27,645 nucleotides of DNA from Cyanobacteria bacterium HKST-UBA02 (GTDB lineage: Bacteria; Cyanobacteriota; Vampirovibrionia; Obscuribacterales; Obscuribacteraceae): assembly GCA_020431945.1 (NCBI GenBank), contig JAGQHH010000034.1:1-27645 (forward strand). Reading direction: 5' to 3'. The notes beneath the pieces are model-generated. The model searched no databases. It saw only the letters and a program-made list of their open reading frames with translations, and was not told the DNA's origin. Position 1 is the stretch's first letter, and every line of letters begins with the position of its first letter. The translations under genes and the position numbers were made by a program. Below are positions 15,221 through 22,711 of this stretch, in pieces.

Positions 15221-16267
15221 TCAGCCCGCCAGAAACAATTGCAGGGCGCTGATGTCCTTGAGGCGGCCGGTCTTGACCTTGTGCTCCAGATCGGTGAGCA
15301 GCTCCTTCTTCTCCAGGAGGCGTCGGGAGCTCCATTTGGTCAGGCGTTTCAGGTCCTTTTCGGCGACAAACGGGTGGATCTTCATGACTGCCTGGATCTT
15401 TTTCGCCTGCTCGGGCAGGGGCAGCTCTCTCTTCTTGATCCCGGGGCCCCCCGGTAAATGACTGTGGCTGTCCTCGACCACGGCTTTCATCTCCACCCAT
15501 CGCGATAGGAATGTCTGGATCGTGGCCAGTATCTTGATCGCCGGTTGCCTGGAGAGAAGCTCGTCGACACTGGCGAGGGCTTGCTGTCCATGCCCGGCCA
15601 GGAAATGATCGAGGAGAGCGAAGACATGGTCGTGATGGGGGCTGAGCTCGACCACCAGGTCATAGGTGATATGGGTCTGGGGGAGGATGTGCACTGCTGC
15701 CTTTTCGATCTCGCTGGCTATCTGCCTGAGATCCGCCTCTGTGCCGTCGAGGAGGTAGCTTATCGCCCGGTCGTCGATGGTGACACCGTGATGTTTGGCT
15801 TCTTTACGGCACCAGGTCTCCAGTTGCGGATTGGGGGAGCCGACATAGAACTTGGGTTTGACGAACTCTTCGATGGTGGCATGCTTAGCCATGATCTTGG
15901 AGGTCTTGAGGCTCTTGTCGAAGTTTGCCGGACAGGCGAAAAGCAAATAAGTGTTCTCGTGCACCGAGGACAGAGCCTCGTCCAGATGCTCCAGCTGCTT
16001 GTTCTGTTTGCTCTGGCTGTCGCTGGCACTCTTGTCTGTTTTCGTTTTTTTCTTGGTGAAAAGATCGCAGTCATCGAAGACGATCACTTTGTTGCCGGGT
16101 CCGAAGGGGACCGAAAGCGCGTTGTCGGCGATATCCTGAATTCCCGGCCTGCTCATCTTGGCGAAATTGAAGCTCGCCCACTGGGGGTCGAGCAGCTTTT
16201 CCTTGTGGCGCTTCAGGGACCGGTAGAGCTCGAAGTCCTCTTCGCCTGCCAGGACGATGATCGGCAT
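15221..16267 (-). CDS. holA: DNA polymerase III delta subunit
   Basis: The delta subunit of the clamp loader opens the sliding-clamp ring. At 348 residues it has the normal length and three-domain plan: an AAA+-like N-domain without a working Walker A (MPIIVLAGEEDFELYRSLKR; KVIVFDDCDLFTK), a middle helical part (DDRAISYLLDGTEADLRQIA, a typical delta motif) and a C-terminal collar domain (KLLATIQ-like, seen as KILATIQTFLSRWVEMK). A Lys/Thr/Ser-rich insert at about 70-90 (TKKKTKTDKSASDSQSKQ) is unusual. The ATG shares one base with the phoU stop (TAATG), an odd partner for a replication gene. Confidence 0.88.
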   Translation of the reverse strand: MPIIVLAGEEDFELYRSLKRHKEKLLDPQWASFNFAKMSRPGIQDIADNALSVPFGPGNKVIVFDDCDLFTKKKTKTDKSASDSQSKQNKQLEHLDEALSSVHENTYLLFACPANFDKSLKTSKIMAKHATIEEFVKPKFYVGSPNPQLETWCRKEAKHHGVTIDDRAISYLLDGTEADLRQIASEIEKAAVHILPQTHITYDLVVELSPHHDHVFALLDHFLAGHGQQALASVDELLSRQPAIKILATIQTFLSRWVEMKAVVEDSHSHLPGGPGIKKRELPLPEQAKKIQAVMKIHPFVAEKDLKRLTKWSSRRLLEKKELLTDLEHKVKTGRLKDISALQLFLAG

Positions 16268-16929
16268 TAACGGGAGAGATCCATGGTCTGAGCGTGCAGT
16301 CTGTTGCCGGTGGCAATGAAATAGATTCGCTTGGCGATGGAAGTGCAGGCGTCTCCCATTCGTTCGAGAAAGCGGGCGCAGAAGAGGAACTGGGCCCGGA
16401 TCTGGGCTTTGGTGCGATCCTGATCGCCGAGATCCGACAACAGTCTCTTGGAGAGAACGTCATGGAGATAATCGACGCTGTTGTCTCGCTGGAGAATCTC
16501 TTTGGCTTTTTCGGCTTCTTCGTTGAGGAAGCTTATCAGGGTGTCCCGGGCCATCTCGTGGACGACTTCGGCCATCTCCACCATCTCCTCGGGCACCTCC
16601 ACGCCTTCTTCCCGGGCCCATTCGGCGACTTTGGCGACCCGGTTGGCGTGGTCCGCCATGCGCTCCAGCTTGGCAGCGATGATGGTGATGCTGACCAGGG
16701 CGCGAATTTCTTTGGCGCTCATGGACTGATTCTCGAGCAGGAGATCGATACACTTTTCCTCGATCTCGTGACAGACGTCGTTGATTTCCTCTTCCTGCTC
16801 CTCGATGAACTCCAGGCTGGCATCGGGCTCATGCCTGAGCATCTTGGTCATTTCTTCCACGGAGCGATCGACTTTTCTGCCCATGGACACCACATCGACT
16901 TTCAAGAGAGTGAGTGCTTTAAGTTTCAA
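16267..16929 (-). CDS. phoU: Phosphate signalling protein PhoU
   Basis: PhoU links the Pst phosphate transporter to the PhoR kinase and keeps the Pho regulon off when phosphate is plentiful. The 220-residue all-helical protein has the two repeated three-helix bundles with metal-site motifs: SITIIAAKLERMADHANRVA in the first and FLFCARFLERMGDACTSIAK in the second. It lies 14 bases after the response regulator and shares a base with holA. No pst transporter genes are in the window. Confidence 0.95.
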   Translation of the reverse strand: MKLKALTLLKVDVVSMGRKVDRSVEEMTKMLRHEPDASLEFIEEQEEEINDVCHEIEEKCIDLLLENQSMSAKEIRALVSITIIAAKLERMADHANRVAKVAEWAREEGVEVPEEMVEMAEVVHEMARDTLISFLNEEAEKAKEILQRDNSVDYLHDVLSKRLLSDLGDQDRTKAQIRAQFLFCARFLERMGDACTSIAKRIYFIATGNRLHAQTMDLSR

Positions 16930-16943
16930 TTGCTTTTCTCCGC

Positions 16944-17654
16944 TTAATCCGTCTTCGACGGTGTATTGAGCCGGTATCCTGAACGCTGAACGGTTTCGAG
17001 CAGCCTGGGCCTTTTCGGGTCTTCCTCCAGCTTCTGCCTGAGCCAGCGCATGTGTACCGCAACTGTTTTGACATCGCCCGAGAAGTCGGATCCCCAGACC
17101 TTGTTCAGGAGGGTGTCGGTGCTCAGGGTCTTGTCGGCATTCTTCATGAGAACGGTGAGAAGCGAGAACTCTTTGGGCGAAAGATCGATTTTACGGTCAC
17201 CCAGGGTGACTCGCTTGGCAGCGGTATCGAGCACCAGTGATCCGACTTCCAGGCGGGTAGCCTGCACACTCTCTCCCTTGCGGACCCGGCGCAGAAGAGC
17301 CTGGACCCTGGCCATGAATTCGATGGCCGAAAAGGGCTTGGCCAGATAATCGTCAGCTCCGGCCGAGAGTCCCTGGGCGACATCATTAGGGCTCGACCTG
17401 CCGGTCAACATGAGGATGGGAAGATCGATGGCGCGTTCTCGGATCAGTTTGACCACCTCGGGTCCGGTAACATCGGGCAGCATCCAGTCGATGACGATCA
17501 GATCGGGATCGGCTTTTTCGATGCCGGTGAGCCCGTCCAGCCCTTTGCGAAAGGGCACCACCGTGAAGCCGTGACGCTTCAGGTTATAGGTGAGCGTCTC
17601 GATGATGGTCTCATCATCGTCGACGATCATGACTCTGGCGTTTTCGCCGCTCAT
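16944..17654 (-). CDS. phoB: OmpR/PhoB-family response regulator
   Basis: A 236-residue two-domain regulator. The receiver domain has the acidic pocket DDD (12-14), phospho-acceptor Asp56 (LIVIDWMLPD), Thr84 (LMLTGRSS) and Lys106 (DDYLAKPF). The winged-helix DNA-binding domain follows, with LSPKEFSLLTVLMKNADKTL and VAVHMRWLRQKLEEDPKRP and a terminal RSGYRL strand. The PhoB assignment rests on its place between a histidine kinase and phoU; sequence alone says only OmpR family. It starts at ATG 17654, 25 bases after the kinase gene, in the same operon. Confidence 0.93.
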   Translation of the reverse strand: MSGENARVMIVDDDETIIETLTYNLKRHGFTVVPFRKGLDGLTGIEKADPDLIVIDWMLPDVTGPEVVKLIRERAIDLPILMLTGRSSPNDVAQGLSAGADDYLAKPFSAIEFMARVQALLRRVRKGESVQATRLEVGSLVLDTAAKRVTLGDRKIDLSPKEFSLLTVLMKNADKTLSTDTLLNKVWGSDFSGDVKTVAVHMRWLRQKLEEDPKRPRLLETVQRSGYRLNTPSKTD

Positions 17655-17679
17655 TGAGAATGAATCCTCATACCTGGAG

Positions 17680-18444
17680 TTAGCTGCCGGGAAATTCCAG
17701 GTGAAACGTAGACCCGGACCCCTCTTCTGATGTAACGCTTATCTTAGCACCGTGCAGGTCGGCAATGTGCTTGACGATGGACAGACCGAGACCGGTGCTG
17801 CCTCTCAATCTGGTTCTGTCGACTCGATAAAAGCGATTAAATATTTTGGGTATCTCCTGTCTGGGGATTCCGATCCCGTTATCGGCGACTTCCAGGCAAC
17901 CGGGTTTGGTGCCCGATCTGATCCAGACCGTACCGCCTTCACCGGTGTATTTGACGGCATTCTCCACCAGGTTGAGGACCACCTGATTGAGCTGATCTGG
18001 ATTAGCGAAAACCGTGTAATCCTCATCGATCTCTGAGATCAGCCCGATTCCCTTTCGGGCCGCCAGGTCATTCACAGACTCCAGGGCATACTGAGCGGCG
18101 TCGGCGAGCAAGACGGCTTTGCGGTTGATGTCCTGGCGTGGCTGGCTGACCTGCTCGATGGACAGAAGATCCTTGACCAGGCTTTCCAGGCGCTCCACTT
18201 CCTGCCTGGTGCGATTGAGCATGGACTGGCAGGTTTCCCTGTCCTCCAGGGCTCCGTCAAGAAGTGTTTCGACAAGAAGCTTTATATTGGCGATGGGCAG
18301 GCGCAGCTCATGGGAAACCTCGGCGATCCAGTTGCGATCTTTCTCTCGATCTTTCTCTCGATCTCTGTCGCGGCTCAGCTCAGGCGGGTTCTCCTCCGGG
18401 GTGGAAGCCGTCTTACCTGCTCTAGCTGGGGGATTGCTTGTCAT
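17680..18444 (-). CDS. phoR: Soluble PhoR-like sensor histidine kinase
   Basis: A 254-residue kinase with only the catalytic core. A disordered N-terminus (1-38) ends in the charged run DRDREKDREKDR. The H-box is AEVSHELRLPIANIK with His45 (Leu instead of the common Thr before Pro). Then come the dimerisation helices, the N-box NQVVLNLVENAVKYTGEGG, the G1 box DNGIGIP, an F-box FNRFYRVDR and the G2 box GSTGLGLSIVKH. There is no membrane helix, PAS or HAMP, so it cannot sense outside signals directly and may depend on PhoU for input. The role in phosphate control is inferred from adjacency to phoB and phoU. It starts the cluster, divergent from gpmI. Confidence 0.9.
   Translation of the reverse strand: MTSNPPARAGKTASTPEENPPELSRDRDREKDREKDRNWIAEVSHELRLPIANIKLLVETLLDGALEDRETCQSMLNRTRQEVERLESLVKDLLSIEQVSQPRQDINRKAVLLADAAQYALESVNDLAARKGIGLISEIDEDYTVFANPDQLNQVVLNLVENAVKYTGEGGTVWIRSGTKPGCLEVADNGIGIPRQEIPKIFNRFYRVDRTRLRGSTGLGLSIVKHIADLHGAKISVTSEEGSGSTFHLEFPGS
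18336..18371. repeat. 12-base tandem repeat inside the kinase gene
   Basis: GATCTTTCTCTC occurs twice back to back and a third degenerate copy (GATCTCTGTCGC) follows. It encodes the charged DREK-type run of the kinase N-terminus. The 12-base unit keeps the reading frame, so copy number could change without breaking the gene. Confidence 0.7.
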
Positions 18445-18532
18445 TGGACTTTCATCGAATTCCGATCTACAGACCTTAGGATAAACTATGCATGGTTAAG
18501 CTTGTTCGCCCTCTCGACAAATGAGGTGGATA

Positions 18533-20077
18533 GTGGGTCCTGTAACACTGGTTATTCTCGACGGCTGGGGTATCTCGGAAAATAAAGAGGGCAATGCAAT
18601 CCTCAATGCCCGAACCCCTAACTACAATTTTCTCCTTGATAATTTCCTCAGCTCCAGGCTCCTGGCCTCCGGCGAAGCCGTGGGCCTGCCCAGGGGGCTG
18701 ATGGGCAATTCGGAGGTCGGTCACCTGACCATCGGTGCAGGCCGGGTAATAACTCAGAAGCTCACTCTCATTTCGAACACTATCGCTGACGGGACCTTTT
18801 TCGAGAATCCGGCCCTCAAGGGAGCTGTTCAATATGCTCAGAAGCATGACGGCGCTTTGCATCTTATCGGGCTGGTTTCGGATGGTTGTGTTCATTCGAG
18901 CCCGGACCACCTCGACGGTCTCATCGAGCTGGCTCGCCGCAATAAAATCGAGAAGCTGGTAATACATCCGATTCTGGACGGACGGGATACGCCACCCCGT
19001 TCAGCCAGGGGTTTCATGAAAGAGCTCGAAGGCAAGCTGCCCGATGGTTATGAGATCGGTGTGGTTTGCGGTCGATACTGGGCAATGGACCGGGACTCGC
19101 GCTGGGAGCGGACCCAGCGCTATTACGAAGCGATCACCCTGGGCCGAGGAATTCCTGCCAGTAGTGCTGTGGCGGCGGTGGAGCAGTCTTACGAGAATAA
19201 CGTATCCGACGAGTTCGTCGAACCTTATATAGTTGGTTCGCGCTTGATCCGCGATGGCGACTCGGTAATTTGCTTCAATTTCAGACCGGACCGGGTGCGT
19301 CAGATCAGCCGCGCACTCACCACAGATCCTTTTGATGGGTTCAAGCGAGAGACGAGACCGGACATCTTTTATGCCTGTCTCACCGAATACGATTCCTCCC
19401 TGGACCTGCCGGTGGCCTTCAATCCCGACTCTCTCCCCAACCAGGACATCATCATGACCCTGCCGGAGCTGCTCTCCTGCAAACATGTCGGGCAGCTGCA
19501 TGCCGCCGAGACCGAGAAATACGCGCATGTTACCTATTTTTTAAACGGTGGTCGCGAAACCGAGGTCGATGGCGAGAAGAGAGTGCTGGTTCCTTCTCTG
19601 AAAGTGGCCACATACGACCAGGCTCCGTCCATGCAGACTCCGGAAGTATGCCGGATTGCTTGCCAAGCGATTCGAGACAAAGAGTATCCTTTCATCGTTC
19701 TCAACTTCGCAAACCCCGACATGGTAGGGCATACAGGCTTCATGGATGCGGCGGTAGAGGCGGTGGAATCGGTGGACGATGCTTTCGGGCAGTTGCTTGC
19801 TACCACCCGAGAGTGTGAAGGAACGCTCATCATCACCGCTGATCATGGCAATGTCGAGAAGATGATCGAGCTCACCACCGGCGAGCCTCATACTGCCCAT
19901 ACGACGAGCCCGGTACCGTTCATAGTGGCAAGTTTCGATGCCGAGGCCGGGTCCAGGCTCCGAAATGGCGTCCACCTCGAGGACGGCTCCCTCGCCGATG
20001 TGGCTCCTACTATTCTCGATATTATGGGACTCGAAACACCGGCTCAGATGAGCGGAAAATCACTTATCAAGAGTTAA
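18533..20077 (+). CDS. gpmI: 2,3-bisphosphoglycerate-independent phosphoglycerate mutase
   Basis: Interconverts 3- and 2-phosphoglycerate using two Mn ions; an alkaline-phosphatase-type enzyme. It has about 514 residues, the normal size. Motifs: LVILDGWGISENKEGNAI near the start, the catalytic Ser in GLMGNSEVGHLTIGAGR, SDGCVHSS, LDGRDTPPRSA, FNFRPDRVRQISRA, NFANPDMVGHTG and ITADHGNVEKM with THTTSPVPF-like HTTSPVPF. I chose GTG at 18533 because GAGG lies 6 bases ahead and the family begins a few residues before LVILDGWG; an ATG at 18521 would add four residues but has no ribosome site. The gene is divergent from the kinase gene. Confidence 0.96.
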   Translation: MGPVTLVILDGWGISENKEGNAILNARTPNYNFLLDNFLSSRLLASGEAVGLPRGLMGNSEVGHLTIGAGRVITQKLTLISNTIADGTFFENPALKGAVQYAQKHDGALHLIGLVSDGCVHSSPDHLDGLIELARRNKIEKLVIHPILDGRDTPPRSARGFMKELEGKLPDGYEIGVVCGRYWAMDRDSRWERTQRYYEAITLGRGIPASSAVAAVEQSYENNVSDEFVEPYIVGSRLIRDGDSVICFNFRPDRVRQISRALTTDPFDGFKRETRPDIFYACLTEYDSSLDLPVAFNPDSLPNQDIIMTLPELLSCKHVGQLHAAETEKYAHVTYFLNGGRETEVDGEKRVLVPSLKVATYDQAPSMQTPEVCRIACQAIRDKEYPFIVLNFANPDMVGHTGFMDAAVEAVESVDDAFGQLLATTRECEGTLIITADHGNVEKMIELTTGEPHTAHTTSPVPFIVASFDAEAGSRLRNGVHLEDGSLADVAPTILDIMGLETPAQMSGKSLIKS

Positions 20078-20173
20078 CGGGCGCTCTCTGTAACATTGCT
20101 TGTCAGTGGCTTTCATGACCGCCATGGCCTGCCGATTCCGTGCTACATAGGTTGTTAGGTTCATATCAAGTGG

Positions 20174-20202
20174 TTTGCGCGGCGGAGAATTACGGTTATA
20201 AT
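20174..20202 (+). promoter_or_regulatory. Promoter of the GGDAAA lipoprotein gene
   Basis: A perfect TATAAT at 20197-20202 with a weak -35 (TTTGCG at 20174-20179, spacer 17). Transcription would start near 20209 and give a leader of about 100 bases. The leader includes a perfect 6-bp hairpin, TTTGCC-TCC-GGCAAA at 20237-20251, of unknown use. Confidence 0.5.
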
Positions 20203-20307
20203 TGCGGCCGTTTCAGGTTGGCAAAACTTACTACCATTTGCCTCCGGCAAACACAGGTGAGCTTTCGACGAAATGTTCATTGACCCAAAAGGAGACGGAT
20301 CAATCTC

Positions 20308-20640
20308 ATGACTATCAGATTTAAAACTCTTGCTCTGGCGCTTGCGAGTCTCGTACTTGTTGCTTCTATCTCCGCCTGTGGCGGCGGTGGTAGCACCGAT
20401 GGTGGCGCTTCCGGCGGTACCGATCAAGCTGCTGGTGGTGGCGATGCCGCTGCTGGTGGTGGTGATGCAGCTGGTGGCGATGCCGCTGCTGGTGGCGATG
20501 CCGCAGCCGGTGGCGATGCCGCAGCCGGTGGTGATGCCGCTGCTGGTGGTGATGCCGCAGCCGGTGGCGATGCAGCCGCTGGTGGCGATGCCGCAGCCGG
20601 TGGTGATGCCGCTGGCGGCGAAGACGCTGCTGCCGAATAG
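20308..20640 (+). CDS. Small lipoprotein with GGDAAA tandem repeats
   Basis: A 110-residue protein. It begins MTIRFKTLALALASLVLVAS and has a lipobox ISAC with the lipidated Cys at 24. The mature part is almost only Gly, Asp and Ala: a short Gly/Ser/Thr linker, then GGDAA-type units including seven consecutive GGDAAA copies, ending GGEDAAAE. It should be anchored in a membrane as a flexible acidic chain outside the cytoplasm. AAGGAG lies an unusually long 13 bases ahead of the ATG, but no other start is in frame. The gene has its own TATAAT promoter and a strong terminator, so it is a monocistronic unit that may be highly expressed. No family or function is recognised. Confidence 0.85.
   Translation: MTIRFKTLALALASLVLVASISACGGGGSTDGGASGGTDQAAGGGDAAAGGGDAAGGDAAAGGDAAAGGDAAAGGDAAAGGDAAAGGDAAAGGDAAAGGDAAGGEDAAAE
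20424..20628 (+). repeat. Degenerate 18-base tandem repeat (GGTGGCGATGCCGCAGCC type)
   Basis: Units of 15-18 bases following GGTGGTGATGCCGCTGCT or GGTGGCGATGCCGCAGCC repeat about ten times and encode the GGDAAA units. Copies differ mainly at third codon positions (GGT/GGC, GCT/GCA/GCC), so the protein repeat is kept while the DNA diverges. The unit length is a multiple of three, so expansion or contraction stays in frame. Confidence 0.85.
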
Positions 20641-20685
20641 CAAATTCTGAAGCAATTTCCCCGCGAAATTGGACAGAAGATCATC

Positions 20686-20716
20686 GAACGCCTTCCATAT
20701 GGAAGGCGTTCTTTTT
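20686..20716 (+). terminator. Rho-independent terminator after the lipoprotein gene
   Basis: A perfect 11-bp stem, GAACGCCTTCC (20686-20696) and GGAAGGCGTTC (20701-20711), with an ATAT loop, followed directly by TTTTT (20712-20716). It is the strongest terminator in the window and separates the lipoprotein from the DUF2993 gene. Confidence 0.92.
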
Positions 20717-20809
20717 CTTGTAAATAATTCATGCAGCGATCCGACCTGGAACTTACAGGGAAGCCCAAATGTCAGTAGGCTTATATTTTCAATCCGAGGT
20801 CCTAAACAA

Positions 20810-21802
20810 ATGCGTTTCAAAAAGGCTTCTGTGGTCGCTGTTATCGCCGGTGTTTCCACGGTGGCGCTCGGTCAATCTACTCCCGCTCAGGATGCTGGTG
20901 TACCCGCCGGAGTGCCGCCCTATACTCCTCCTGCCCAGGGCGCTCCTTTCGAGCAGCTCAAACAGATGTTCGCCCAGCCCCCTGCCCAGGGTAATCAGCC
21001 CCAGCAGCTCGTGGTGCCGCCCATCTCTTTCGTGGACGTCAACACCGGACGATTCGGAAAGATGGAAATCGACCTCGAGGACGGTGAGTTCATGGCGGGC
21101 TCCTGTAAGAACCTCCATATGGTGGCTCGCAATCTGGATCTGAGAGAAGGGGTGCTCAAGTCGCTCGACATCGATATCACCGACGGTCATTTCCGGGATT
21201 TCATCGTGGATCGCATGACCATGTCTACCCAGGGCGCCATGCGCTTCGACAGTGGAACTTTCTTGAACAAGAAAGTCCTGCAGTTCACCGAGCCCACGGA
21301 GGCTGCCGTCACGGTGGAGATCTCCCAGGAGAGCCTGAACAAGTTCCTCAATGCCCCGAGCACCCTGGATCGTCTCTCTTTCGATGCTGCCAAGAAAGTC
21401 GGAGCGATTGCCGGGCTCCTGGGAGGCGGTGCCGGACCCATCGGACTGTCCATCGCCGACGCCCGTCTGGAGCTGGGCCGTTCCGAATCGGTGCGGAGCA
21501 ATCTGGACTCCAAGGTCGGGGTCGGGCAATATGCAGTGCCCATCCCCGTCGAGGTCAAGAGCAGGCTGGTAATCGACAATGGCTGGGTGCAGGTGACCGA
21601 TACCCAGCTCATGACCTCGGGCAAAGAAATCTCGCCCCAGCTCTCCCAGATGCTGGTAAATAAGGTCAACAGCCTCTCGACCCTCGGCACTCGCTCGGAT
21701 GATATCCACTTCAAATTCACCAAGCTCACGGTCAAATCAGGCAAGAAGTTGATGGTGGAGGGGACCGCATCGGTCAACCGGCTTCGTTTTGGAAGATCCT
21801 GA
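20810..21802 (+). CDS. DUF2993/LmeA-like exported protein
   Basis: A 330-residue protein with a signal peptide (MRFKKASVVAVIAGVSTVAL, cut probably near LGQS), a Pro/Gln/Ala-rich spacer to about residue 75, and a folded beta-rich part. That part reads as a DUF2993/LmeA-type domain: VDVNTGRFGKMEIDLEDGEF, LKSLDIDITDGHFRDFIVDR, VTVEISQESLNKFLNAPSTL and IPIPVEVKSRLVIDNGWVQV-like (seen as VPIPVEVKSRLVIDNGWVQV). LmeA binds phosphoinositide lipids in mycobacteria, and related proteins are common in cyanobacteria; lipid binding here is inference. The ATG at 20810 with GAGG 10 bases upstream was chosen because the signal peptide begins there; the frame is open further upstream, across the terminator. 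Confidence 0.78.
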   Translation: MRFKKASVVAVIAGVSTVALGQSTPAQDAGVPAGVPPYTPPAQGAPFEQLKQMFAQPPAQGNQPQQLVVPPISFVDVNTGRFGKMEIDLEDGEFMAGSCKNLHMVARNLDLREGVLKSLDIDITDGHFRDFIVDRMTMSTQGAMRFDSGTFLNKKVLQFTEPTEAAVTVEISQESLNKFLNAPSTLDRLSFDAAKKVGAIAGLLGGGAGPIGLSIADARLELGRSESVRSNLDSKVGVGQYAVPIPVEVKSRLVIDNGWVQVTDTQLMTSGKEISPQLSQMLVNKVNSLSTLGTRSDDIHFKFTKLTVKSGKKLMVEGTASVNRLRFGRS

Positions 21803-21865
21803 TAGAATTTGTTCTATACTTAAGCTTTCTGACTGAGTACCACTTCGAACTAGAAAGAGAGCTGG

Positions 21866-22591
21866 ATGATCCGGCGCCGAGACAACCGACAGAGCGATCA
21901 GCTTCGTCCGGTCAGATTTACCAGAAATTTCACTAAAAATGCAGACGGTTCCGTTCTGGTGGAATTCGGTGATACCAAGGTTTTCACCACCGCCAAGATC
22001 GAGGAGAGGGTGCCGGCTTTTCTCATAGGAAAGGGAGAAGGCTGGATCACCGCCGAGTATTCCCTGCTTCCCGGCTCCACCCTGATTCGCTCGGCCCGTG
22101 AGGTCTCGCGGGGGCAACCATCAGGTCGAACCAGCGAGATTCAGCGGCTCATCGGTCGCTGCTTCAGGGCCGTGGTGGACCGTCGGGCTCTCGGCGAACG
22201 AACCATCACCATCGACTGCGATGTCATCCAGGCTGACGGTGGCACCCGGGTAGCCAGCATCTGCGGCGGCTTCCTGGCTCTCTACGACGCCCTCAGCAAG
22301 CTCCAGAAAGAAGGGCTCTGGGACGAGCTTCCTCTCATCGAGCACATGGCGGCGGTGAGTGTCGTCCAGGTGAAGGGGGAGCTTTTGCTCGACCCCAACT
22401 ATAACGAGGACTCTCAGGCCGACATGGACAGCAATATCGTGCTCACAGAGACCGGCAGGGTTCTGGAGGTGCAGATAACAGCCGAGGATAAACCCTATAA
22501 TTTCGAGAAGGTAGACGAATTGTTGCAGCTCGGCCGGAAAGGTGTCGATGAAATAATTTCGCTCCAGTACGAGGCCCTGGGCAGGCGTTGA
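21866..22591 (+). CDS. rph: Ribonuclease PH
   Basis: Phosphorolytic 3'-5' exoribonuclease that trims tRNA 3' ends; works as a ring-shaped hexamer. The 241-residue length is right. Landmarks: RPVRFTRNFTKNADGSVLVE, FGDTKVFTTAKIEERVP, GWITAEYSLLPGST, SGRTSEIQRLIGRCFRAVVD (the phosphate-binding and hexamer region), RTITIDCDVIQADGGTR and LDPNYNEDSQADMDSNIVLT. The ATG at 21866 has AGAGAG upstream. Perfect 5-bp arms TAGAA/TTCTA lie at the start of the gap before it. Confidence 0.96.
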   Translation: MIRRRDNRQSDQLRPVRFTRNFTKNADGSVLVEFGDTKVFTTAKIEERVPAFLIGKGEGWITAEYSLLPGSTLIRSAREVSRGQPSGRTSEIQRLIGRCFRAVVDRRALGERTITIDCDVIQADGGTRVASICGGFLALYDALSKLQKEGLWDELPLIEHMAAVSVVQVKGELLLDPNYNEDSQADMDSNIVLTETGRVLEVQITAEDKPYNFEKVDELLQLGRKGVDEIISLQYEALGRR

Positions 22592-22711
22592 CAGCTACGC
22601 CAGCCAGCCTCTGTAAAAACAAGCATAAATTTATGTACTAAAGCTGCTGACAACGACTGCTAGCCTTTAAACTAGAGGTCAAGAGTAGATTCCCTGATCT
22701 CAGCAAGTCAC

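Noticed and set aside
20424..20628. CRISPR-like repeat array
   Set aside because: Units are short, directly adjacent and in frame within a lipoprotein; there are no spacers.
20161..20859. Minus-strand frame of 232 codons with Thr/Ser/Gly repeats
   Set aside because: It is the antisense of the GGDAAA repeat and crosses a strong terminator and promoter; the plus-strand frame has a signal peptide and lipobox.
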